From assembly GCA_021732245.1 (NCBI GenBank), contig JAKFVJ010000351.1, forward strand, positions 1-15,543: DNA of 15,543 nucleotides. Reading direction: 5' to 3'. Below the pieces are notes generated by a model. That model worked only from the letters and a program-made list of their open reading frames with translations. It did no database searches and was not told the origin of the DNA. This DNA is from Candidatus Obscuribacterales bacterium. Its GTDB lineage: Bacteria > Cyanobacteriota > Vampirovibrionia > Obscuribacterales > Obscuribacteraceae. Position 1 is the stretch's first letter. The number at the start of each line of letters is the position of its first letter. The translations under genes and the position numbers were made by a program. Shown here piece after piece: positions 6,068 through 12,310 of this stretch.

Positions 6068-7627
6068 GTGACACCTGAACACATACTGACAGCTTTGATT
6101 TTGATACCCCTGCTGGGCACTTTCGCAATTGCCTGGGCACCTGCATCGTCAGCTCGCCAAATAGCAATAGCGCTTGGTTGGGCAATGGTTGCCGTGACGC
6201 TAATTCTTGGACTTAACTTCAATCCGGCAGACGGCGCCATGCAGTTCGTTGAAAAGATAAGCTGGATTACGTCGCCATTCCCAGTTGAATATCACGTTGG
6301 TGTCGACGGTATGAGCTTTTGCTTGGTGGCATTGACGTCAATTGTCACGCTGATGTCAATCTATGCCTCAGGCGCAATTGCCGAGCATAGACCAAGACTT
6401 TATTACAGCATGCTTATGTTGCTCACTACAGCAATCGTCGGTGTGTTTATTTCTCTTGATTTGCTCCAATTCTTTGTCCTCTGGGAGTTGGAATTGGTTC
6501 CAATGTACTTCTTGATTGCTATCTGGGGCGGACCACGTCGCGATTATGCAGCCATGAAGTTCCTTATTTATACGTTTGCCGGCGGCATCTTCATGCTGGC
6601 ATCACTTCTATATCTTTACTTCAGTGTCAGCCAAGGCGGACCTGAATTTCAAACATTCGACATGGTCAAGCTTGCTCAAATTGCGCCAGCACTCACCGCT
6701 CAAGTGCAAGGACTTGGCTGCTTGGGATTCTTGCTGGCATTTCTTATCAAGTTGCCATCCTTCCCATTCCACACATGGTTGCCGGATGCGCACGTTGAAG
6801 CTCCAACACCAATATCAATGATTCTGGCTGGACTTCTTTTGAAGATGGGTACTTACGGTTTGGTACGTATCTGCATGGGCTTCTTCCCGGATGTAATCAT
6901 TACTTATGGCGTATTCTTGCTAGCACTTGGTGCCTTCAACGTAGTTTGGGCAGCCATTGCTTGTTTGGTGCAAGACGATATGAAACGCATCATTGCTTAT
7001 TCCAGTGTCAGCCACATGGGATTTGTTTTGATGGGCATGGCATGTTTGTCATCGGCCGCATTAAGTGGTGCCATTTTCCAAATGGTCAGTCACGGATTTA
7101 TTTCGGCTCTCTTGTTCTTCCTCGTAGGCTGTGTCTATGAGCGTTGCCACACACGTAAGCTCTCTGAAATTGGTGGTGGCTTGGCACAACAAATGCCTAT
7201 CATCTTCTATTTCTGGATGCTCGCTGCTTTAGCAAATATTGGCTTGCCGGGTCTTGCCGGATTTGTTGCTGAAGCGACAGTCTTCTACGGTTCATACACA
7301 TCACCTTTGGCAGCTATTGCTGCTAATGCTGATGTTGTGCATGGCTGGACTATCTTTGCTGCAACAGGGGTAATTCTTTCTGCCGGCTACATGCTGTGGC
7401 TGTTGAAGCGACTTTTCTATGGACCGGAAATGCCTAAGTGGGTTGGTCATTTAACAGATGCCAGACCGCAGGAAATATTTGTCGGTGCCGTCCTTTCTGT
7501 TTGCGTCATCGTATTGGGTATTTATCCAATGATGATGACTAATACCTATCAGCAAATTGCTGATCGCATGGCGAAGGACATTACAGCTCGCCAAGTCAGC
7601 ATGAGCACCAATCAGGTAGTGCAGTAA
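6068..7627 (+). CDS. nuoM: NADH-quinone oxidoreductase subunit M (NuoM)
   Basis: NuoM is a second antiporter-like, proton-pumping membrane subunit of complex I, about 14 transmembrane helices. The 519 residues carry FFVLWELELVPMYFLI with E140 (equivalent to E. coli E144), LIKLPSFPFHTWLPDAHVEAPTPIS with K228 (equivalent to K234), K259, QDDMKRIIAYSSVSHMGF with K306, and GLPGLAGFVAEATVFYGS with E402 (equivalent to E407). All conserved charges are present, so the protein should be functional. The start is GTG at 6068, with CGGAG ending 7 bases upstream. Usually nuoM sits between nuoL and nuoN on one strand; here it is divergent from nuoL and no nuoN follows. Confidence 0.95.
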   Translation: MTPEHILTALILIPLLGTFAIAWAPASSARQIAIALGWAMVAVTLILGLNFNPADGAMQFVEKISWITSPFPVEYHVGVDGMSFCLVALTSIVTLMSIYASGAIAEHRPRLYYSMLMLLTTAIVGVFISLDLLQFFVLWELELVPMYFLIAIWGGPRRDYAAMKFLIYTFAGGIFMLASLLYLYFSVSQGGPEFQTFDMVKLAQIAPALTAQVQGLGCLGFLLAFLIKLPSFPFHTWLPDAHVEAPTPISMILAGLLLKMGTYGLVRICMGFFPDVIITYGVFLLALGAFNVVWAAIACLVQDDMKRIIAYSSVSHMGFVLMGMACLSSAALSGAIFQMVSHGFISALLFFLVGCVYERCHTRKLSEIGGGLAQQMPIIFYFWMLAALANIGLPGLAGFVAEATVFYGSYTSPLAAIAANADVVHGWTIFAATGVILSAGYMLWLLKRLFYGPEMPKWVGHLTDARPQEIFVGAVLSVCVIVLGIYPMMMTNTYQQIADRMAKDITARQVSMSTNQVVQ

Positions 7628-7633
7628 GGTCTG

Positions 7634-7760
7634 CCTTTGTCATTCTGAAGAAGCGTAAGCGACTGAAGAATCTGCCGCAAGTGTACTCGTACGTCGTTCA
7701 AAGGCGGACCACAACTTCGCGCGGCAGATTCTTCGGCTGGCGCCTCAGAATGACAAAAGG
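7634..7760. repeat. Large palindromic intergenic repeat element
   Basis: This 127-base element is an imperfect palindrome directly after nuoM. Outer arms are CCTTTGTCATTCTGA (7634-7648) and CTCAGAATGACAAAAGG (7744-7760). Inner arms are the perfect 14-base GAAGAATCTGCCGC (7665-7678) and GCGGCAGATTCTTC (7721-7734). The loop side continues with AAGTGT/ACAACTT pairing. From memory, 'gtcattctga...gaagaatct' sequences recur as interspersed palindromes in many bacterial genomes, so this is probably a multi-copy REP- or MITE-like repeat. The transcript could fold into a long hairpin and may act as a terminator or mRNA stabiliser for nuoM. There is no transposase or clear target-site duplication. Confidence 0.75.
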
Positions 7761-7774
7761 GGATTAAATAACGT

Positions 7775-7925
7775 GCCTTAAGTGGGAAGACCACCATACG
7801 TTTGATTAAGCAGAGCCTTGTCTGCCTAACTATTACGCTGGTAACATCAAGGGGCTCAGTAGGGGCATATTGTATGCGCCCGCTCCTATAGCCTGCTGAA
7901 ACCCACGCGGACTTATCTGTCCGTA
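7775..7925 (+). ncRNA. Candidate structured RNA or 5' leader upstream of the TPR/Tad operon
   Basis: The rest of the 314-base gap shows a run of potential hairpins: GTGG/CCAC (7782-7794); TTAAGCAGA/TCTGCCTAA with one mismatch and a 6-base loop (7806-7829); CAGTAGG/CCTGCTG with one G-U pair (7857-7863 with 7892-7898) enclosing GGGGCATA-TTG-TATGCGCCC (7862-7881, competing for two G residues); and CGGAC/GTCCG (7908-7923) ending just before the ribosome site of the next gene. GTGGG (7782-7786) and CCCAC (7902-7906) could also close the whole block. I match it to no riboswitch. A 6S-type RNA or an RNA leader are possibilities; chance structure is not excluded. Confidence 0.3.
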
Positions 7926-7941
7926 AAAGGAATCTACTTTG

Positions 7942-8574
7942 ATGTATTACCTTCTGTATAGCAACAAGCGGACACTGTTTTTACTTGCCTGCATGTCGTT
8001 CGGTCTTTGGATGTCGGCTAAGGCTAATCCAACAAACCCGGAAGCTCAAGCTGCTTTCAGTCAGGGACGCTCTTTGATGGAGACGCGTTCTTATCCACAG
8101 GCTGTTGAGTCACTGAATAGAGCGGTCTACATGGCGCCTTCTGATATAGATGCTCGCCGCATGCTCGGTCTTGCTCTTATAAGATCGGAAAGATTCAATG
8201 AAGCAGCGCAAATTTATTTAGATGTGACCAAAATGACCGGCAGCGATGCAATGGACCGTTATTGGTTGGGCGAAGCTTACTTGCACGCCAATAGACGTAA
8301 TGAAGCTGCTGCAGCTCTTGCCGAAGCGGTGAGAATGGACCCGCAACTATCAATTGCTCATGGTCGTTTGGCTGAGACCTATATGGCGAATAAGGACATG
8401 GAAAAGGCCAAGCAAGCTTGCACAGATGGCATTAGTAACTGCCGTGACGCGCAAGTACGCGGGCAATTAGCAAGTCTGCTTAAAGTAGTAAGCAAACCAA
8501 CCAATTTGCCTGCCATGCTCGATCGCATCGATCGCAGCGTGAAAGAACAGCCTCAAGGGGGATTTAAGAAGTGA
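7942..8574 (+). CDS. Secreted tetratricopeptide-repeat protein (TadD-like)
   Basis: This 210-residue exported protein has a signal peptide (basic NKR, then a hydrophobic core at about 11-24, likely cleavage after SAKA at 28) and four tandem TPR units at about 34-171. Each shows the family spacing, for example PEAQAAFSQGRSLMETRSYPQAVESLNRAVYMAP. A short tail without clear domain follows. TPR proteins act as protein-protein scaffolds; in Tad pilus loci the TPR lipoprotein TadD has this role, and the next three genes are TadE/TadG-like, so a TadD-like function is inferred. Unlike TadD it has no lipobox. The ATG at 7942 is preferred, with AAGGA ending 10 bases upstream; an in-frame TTG lies one codon earlier. 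Its stop overlaps the next start as GTGA. Confidence 0.8.
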   Translation: MYYLLYSNKRTLFLLACMSFGLWMSAKANPTNPEAQAAFSQGRSLMETRSYPQAVESLNRAVYMAPSDIDARRMLGLALIRSERFNEAAQIYLDVTKMTGSDAMDRYWLGEAYLHANRRNEAAAALAEAVRMDPQLSIAHGRLAETYMANKDMEKAKQACTDGISNCRDAQVRGQLASLLKVVSKPTNLPAMLDRIDRSVKEQPQGGFKK

Positions 8575-9089
8575 AGCGCCGTCAAAGAGGATCATTTATT
8601 GCCGAAGTACCAATCGTACTTTGGTTCCTTATCTTTTTACTTTTCTTCCCTATGCTTGATTTGGTGGCAGTCACTATTCGCACCACTTTCTTGTTTATGG
8701 CTGCCCACAATGCAGTAACCGCGGCTAGTCGTGCGCGTTCTTTCTCCGCCAGCATTAATGGCTATCCTACTGCTGCCACACTTGCTGACAGTGTTGCACA
8801 TCAGACAATTAACAATTTTGGCGGCGTGCAAATTGCCAGTATGCAGACAGCCATTTTAGTGACCAACACTGCCACAAAAGCAGTTGCTCGCTTCACGAGT
8901 CCTTTAACAACACCGGCTGACTCTATTGCCAACACTTATCATATAGAAGTGACCTTGAATGGTGTCATTCAGCCCTTGATTCCATACAACGTTGGTGTTT
9001 TCGGCAGCATTCCGGGACTGACGACGCCTATTAATCTGACAGTAAAAGACCAGCGCTATGCTGAAAACGCTCAAGGTCTTAGTGTGTAG
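8571..9089 (+). CDS. TadE-like pseudopilin 1
   Basis: This 172-residue protein starts with a short basic segment (MKRRQRG), then SFIAEVPIVLWFLIFLLFFPMLDL, a single membrane helix, and an exported domain. Cutting after G7 places E12 at +5, the type IV prepilin/pseudopilin signature, as known for TadE and TadF, which are processed by the TadV peptidase. The following segment AAHNAVTAASRARS is typical of TadE-like proteins. TadE-family proteins are minor pseudopilins needed for assembly of tight-adherence pili. It is translated from a GTG that overlaps the TPR gene stop, with AAGGGGGA 9 bases upstream, so the pair is coupled. No TadV, TadA or Flp gene is in view. Confidence 0.8.
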   Translation: MKRRQRGSFIAEVPIVLWFLIFLLFFPMLDLVAVTIRTTFLFMAAHNAVTAASRARSFSASINGYPTAATLADSVAHQTINNFGGVQIASMQTAILVTNTATKAVARFTSPLTTPADSIANTYHIEVTLNGVIQPLIPYNVGVFGSIPGLTTPINLTVKDQRYAENAQGLSV

Positions 9090-9092
9090 TCC

Positions 9093-10859
9093 ATGAAATC
9101 GATTTTGATCAGACAACGTAATCAAAAAGGTGTTTCACTGACCATGCTCATGCTTGGGCTTGCTTTTGTGATAATGCCTATCATTGGTCTATTCGCTTTT
9201 GAAATTGGCAGAGTGCAGATTGCCCACCAAGAATTGCAGAACGTAACTGATGCTGCAGCGCTTGCGGCTGTTGCAACGCTTACATGCGAAGAAAATACTG
9301 ATCCATCCGCAGCACACCAAGATGCAATTGATACTGCCGTCAATTTATTTAAGCGAAACAGCATCATCGGCATTCAATTAACAAATAGCGCCCTTGGCGC
9401 CATGAATGCTAATCCAGCTCCTGGTGAAGCCGTTTTGTATTTTGAGTTTATTGATCCTGTCACACACAATGTTGTCGGTATGAACGATCCAAACGGCAAA
9501 GTGGTGAAACTCTATTCAACCTTTGGCGCAACACCGGCATTTGGTCCTTTCTTGGGTTTATCGAATTTCGCATTGAGGACGATTGCTTTTGGTGCCGTAC
9601 CTTCTCTTGATCTTGTACTCTGTTTTGACACGTCAGGCTCGATAGATGATCAAACGCCTGTGACTTTTATTAAGCGTTCTTGGGATGCGACTTTAGGTAA
9701 GATCGTCTACGAAGTGCCAACCGGTGCCAATGGTCCGGCGCGCGGTAAGCAGTACGACATAATGTTGCCTGGACCAAACGGTACAAGTCTAAATGGTGTC
9801 CAACCGCACATAGCATCCGATGCGTATTACAACGCGCAGCTCTGGTTCTCGGAATATCTTGCACAATACTATGGTGTTCCCGGATTGAGATCACTGTCAG
9901 GCGGTGCTGCCGAAGCAGGTTCGCCGCCAGGTAATTATCCACCCGGCACAGCTCCTACATATCCTGGTTGGGCTGTTTTTACTGACGTTGTAGTAAATCT
10001 AGACGGCAACAACACATTCACCAGCTTCAATGGCAACGGCTATAGCTTCCCGAACGTGGCGACTATGGTAGAAGCTGCCAGAGGCAATCTGGAAAATGCC
10101 ACTGTATTTAATAACAGCAAAGCAAATACCGCTGTTGCCGTTAGTCCGAGTCCCGGATATCAGCAAGCCTATTTCAATTTGGCCAAATCAAAATTGCAAC
10201 CATTACAAGACGCCAAGTCAGCCGGGCAGTTATTTATTGATATTTTGAATACGGACACTGATGCCCACTTCGGTTTTGTAGCCTTCGATCATCAAATAGG
10301 CAGTGATCCGTCTTCTGTTGAAACAAGATACGCAATTGATGATGCGGCGACCTACGGTGCCAGCACTGGATTTCCTTTGCCTGTTATTCCATTAGATCCT
10401 GCGCCCGGTGCCAGACACTATCCGGAAACCGACACGGCAATTGCTTCCTGCGTGCCTTTGGGTGGTACAAATATTGGTGCTGCCGTCAGCAAAGCTGTTG
10501 ATGAACTTACAGCGCATGGACGGCTCGGCTCAAAAAAGGCCATAGTTCTTTTCACAGACGGTCAACCTACTTATGGCGGTCCATTGGATGGCGATCCCTG
10601 GGGTAACGCCAGAAAAGCGGCAGTAAAGGCAAAAAATGCCGGAGTGTCCATTTATACAATTGGACTTGCTCAAAACCCGGACATTATCCCGGGGCAAACA
10701 GCAATTCTCAATGACACCAACAGTAATGAAACTACAGGTGGCATGGCAGCTATTGCCGGCAATGGTGGCACATTTAGTTTGGTCACCAATAGCGGTAATT
10801 TGAGAAGAGTATTTGAGCAAATTGCCAGACACTTGGTTGAGCTTGTGCATTCGGATTAA
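9093..10859 (+). CDS. TadG-like protein with C-terminal split von Willebrand factor A domain
   Basis: A 588-residue exported protein. Residues 1-65 are the TadE/TadG-like membrane anchor: basic end, helix SLTMLMLGLAFVIMPIIGLFAFEIGR, then QELQNVTDAAALAAVATL, a hallmark of TadG-like proteins. It lacks the +5 Glu of a pseudopilin. A von Willebrand A domain starts at about 171 with the metal-site motif D179-T-S-G-S183, and the remaining metal ligands T459 (GGTNIGAA) and D489 (LFTDGQPTY) come much later. The usual spacing between the first motif and the Thr is nearer 70 residues, so about 200 residues (roughly 190-365, rich in Gly, Pro and Asn) are inserted. Metal-dependent adhesion is the expected role. 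Ribosome site weak; starts 3 bases after the previous stop. Confidence 0.85.
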   Translation: MKSILIRQRNQKGVSLTMLMLGLAFVIMPIIGLFAFEIGRVQIAHQELQNVTDAAALAAVATLTCEENTDPSAAHQDAIDTAVNLFKRNSIIGIQLTNSALGAMNANPAPGEAVLYFEFIDPVTHNVVGMNDPNGKVVKLYSTFGATPAFGPFLGLSNFALRTIAFGAVPSLDLVLCFDTSGSIDDQTPVTFIKRSWDATLGKIVYEVPTGANGPARGKQYDIMLPGPNGTSLNGVQPHIASDAYYNAQLWFSEYLAQYYGVPGLRSLSGGAAEAGSPPGNYPPGTAPTYPGWAVFTDVVVNLDGNNTFTSFNGNGYSFPNVATMVEAARGNLENATVFNNSKANTAVAVSPSPGYQQAYFNLAKSKLQPLQDAKSAGQLFIDILNTDTDAHFGFVAFDHQIGSDPSSVETRYAIDDAATYGASTGFPLPVIPLDPAPGARHYPETDTAIASCVPLGGTNIGAAVSKAVDELTAHGRLGSKKAIVLFTDGQPTYGGPLDGDPWGNARKAAVKAKNAGVSIYTIGLAQNPDIIPGQTAILNDTNSNETTGGMAAIAGNGGTFSLVTNSGNLRRVFEQIARHLVELVHSD

Positions 10860-10872
10860 TGAGGCGTTGAAA

Positions 10873-11355
10873 GTGACTAGTGTAAGACTTCGAAAAGTTG
10901 CAAGAAAGCGCCGTAGCAGTGCCGGACATGTTCTCATTGAATTTGTCTGCTTTGCCTTTTGGCTTCTGCTATTTATGTATATTTGCACCGATATCTGCGT
11001 TTTGTTATTGGGTGCTTCAGCGAATGATCGCGCTTGCCGCGATGCAGCACGTGCCGCTGCTCATGGCTCTAACTCAACTGAGGCGCGCACATTGGCAGAG
11101 ACAAGTTTGAAAGCTCATGCCGGCGGCGGCTTTTTCACAAGCTCACCGGCACTTTTCGGCGCCATTACTTACAATGACTACGCCGGAAATCCACCGGCGA
11201 CACAGACACCCTATGTAACAGTCGAAACAAGATCAACGGCAAAATTGCCCTTTGCCCCAATAGTTTGGTTTAACAACGGCTTCACGCAATCAGGCAGCTA
11301 TACGTTTTCTCGCACGTACACATTCCCAATTGTGCGTTTTCGTTACGCCACTTAA
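10873..11355 (+). CDS. TadE-like pseudopilin 2
   Basis: This is a 160-residue second TadE-like protein. After a strongly basic leader (RLRKVARKRRSSAG) comes HVLIEFVCFAFWLLLFMYICTDICVLLLGASANDRACRDAARAAA. Cleavage after G18 puts E23 at +5 followed by F24, an even closer match to the prepilin-peptidase motif of TadE/TadF than the first copy. The exported domain of about 110 residues has no feature I recognise. The GTG at 10873 is chosen because GAGG (10861-10864) lies 8 bases upstream; a longer frame would overlap the previous gene by 47 bases. The stop is one base from the stop of the convergent VWA gene, and a GCCACT/AGTGGC inverted repeat (11347-11375) spans the junction as a weak possible bidirectional terminator. 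Confidence 0.82.
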   Translation: MTSVRLRKVARKRRSSAGHVLIEFVCFAFWLLLFMYICTDICVLLLGASANDRACRDAARAAAHGSNSTEARTLAETSLKAHAGGGFFTSSPALFGAITYNDYAGNPPATQTPYVTVETRSTAKLPFAPIVWFNNGFTQSGSYTFSRTYTFPIVRFRYAT

Positions 11356-11356
11356 G

Positions 11357-12310
11357 TTACTTGCCCAATAGTGGCTTGAGAATTTCTGTCTCCGGAGCGA
11401 CTTCGGTTGTGCCGGAGTCTTTCATCTTTGTAATAACGCGTCCTTGAATGGCGGTGTTTACAGACTTAGCGACGCTGTCAATTAGTTCTGCCGCTGTATT
11501 GGCGTCATAGTATTTGCCATTAGACACTGTAGCTACGCAATTGAGTTGTTCTTTGGCTTCTTTGTCACGTCTTAACCCAAGTCCGACAATATCAACTTTG
11601 AGTTTGATGCCCATATTTTCGAGACGGGCAATAAACGAACAAGGATCTCCACCGCAGGTTTCAGCGCCATCACTTAAAAGAATAATAGTTTTCGGTCCTT
11701 GCATCGGCGTTAAATCTAAAGCCGCTTGCCGCAAGGCGTATGTGAGTGGTGTTAAACCGTAAGGCTTAACATTGCGCATCTGTTCAATAATAGAACGTCT
11801 GTTGCCTCTGCCCAAAGGCACTAACAATGCAGTCTGTTGGCAGTCTATAGAAGGGTTACCCTCGAAGCGGTGACCAAACACCCGCAGACCCAAATTTACA
11901 TCAGCAGGAATGCGCGTCAAAGCGTTTTGCAAAACTTGTTTGGCCGCATCCATTTTTTGCATGTCGCCACCAAGCTCTTCCTTCATGGAATAAGAAGCAT
12001 CGATCAATATCAAGATATTGACCGGGCCTTTTTCTTGCTCGACTTGCCCTTGAATCAGCGCGCCTTTCGTTCCCGTTTGTAGTGTTGTGGATTCAGTTCC
12101 GCTGCGCAGAGTTGTTGACTGCGTGCCTGATCTTAAAGGCTCTTTCTGAGCCGGCACGGTTTCTTGCATGCCTAGAGTCGGATCTGTTAAGGATGTGCCG
12201 TGCTTTTGTGCCACAAGGTGCTCACAATTGCAAGGTGGTTTTACATCGGCGGCTTGTGCCGGTAAGAGAAGTCCCAGCGAAATTGTCGCTAACAGAATTG
12301 TTTTAGTCAT
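11357..12310 (-). CDS. Secreted von Willebrand factor A domain protein
   Basis: This 317-residue protein has a clean signal peptide (MTKTILLATISLGLLLPAQA, cleaved before ADVKPP), a low-complexity linker with LRSGTQSTT-LRSGTESTT-LQTGT at 59-81, and a VWA domain at about 97-290. The metal-binding residues are complete: D104-A-S-Y-S108, T187 in GLTPLTYAL, and D214 in LLSDGAETCGGDPC. Cysteines at 157, 219 and 224 could form disulfides outside the cytoplasm. The start at 12310 is chosen for its signal peptide and for AGGA 8 bases upstream; longer frames would run far into the upstream gene. It overlaps the CAP-domain gene by 8 bases, so the two are translationally coupled and probably act together outside the cell. 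Ligand unknown. Confidence 0.87.
   Translation of the reverse strand: MTKTILLATISLGLLLPAQAADVKPPCNCEHLVAQKHGTSLTDPTLGMQETVPAQKEPLRSGTQSTTLRSGTESTTLQTGTKGALIQGQVEQEKGPVNILILIDASYSMKEELGGDMQKMDAAKQVLQNALTRIPADVNLGLRVFGHRFEGNPSIDCQQTALLVPLGRGNRRSIIEQMRNVKPYGLTPLTYALRQAALDLTPMQGPKTIILLSDGAETCGGDPCSFIARLENMGIKLKVDIVGLGLRRDKEAKEQLNCVATVSNGKYYDANTAAELIDSVAKSVNTAIQGRVITKMKDSGTTEVAPETEILKPLLGK
12065..12136 (-). repeat. Short tandem repeat in the VWA gene linker
   Basis: The coding sequence repeats a unit for LRSGT(Q/E)STT, then a degenerate LQTGT, in the linker between the signal peptide and the VWA domain. The unit is about 9 codons. Such Ser/Thr-Gly linkers act as flexible stalks and are prone to copy-number change. 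Confidence 0.6.

Noticed and set aside
7634..7760. The palindromic element as a simple rho-independent terminator
   Set aside because: It is much too long, its centre is 42 bases, and no run of T follows either arm, though it may still slow or stop transcription.
7612..7797. A 61-codon minus-strand open frame after nuoM
   Set aside because: It is essentially a translation of the palindromic repeat; such repeats commonly give spurious small open frames.
7851..7905. A possible tRNA, because GGGGCTCAGTAGG resembles a D-arm
   Set aside because: There is no T-arm (GTTCGAATC-like) sequence, no anticodon stem of proper spacing and no matching acceptor stem.
10813..10872. A 20-residue N-terminal extension of the second TadE-like protein
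   Set aside because: It overlaps the end of the TadG-like gene and has no ribosome site, while GTG at 10873 has GAGG at good spacing and gives a normal pseudopilin leader.
10530..10988. A 152-codon minus-strand open frame opposite the TadG-like and second TadE-like genes
   Set aside because: It is antisense to two well-supported genes that carry clear domain motifs, and has no ribosome site or recognisable features.
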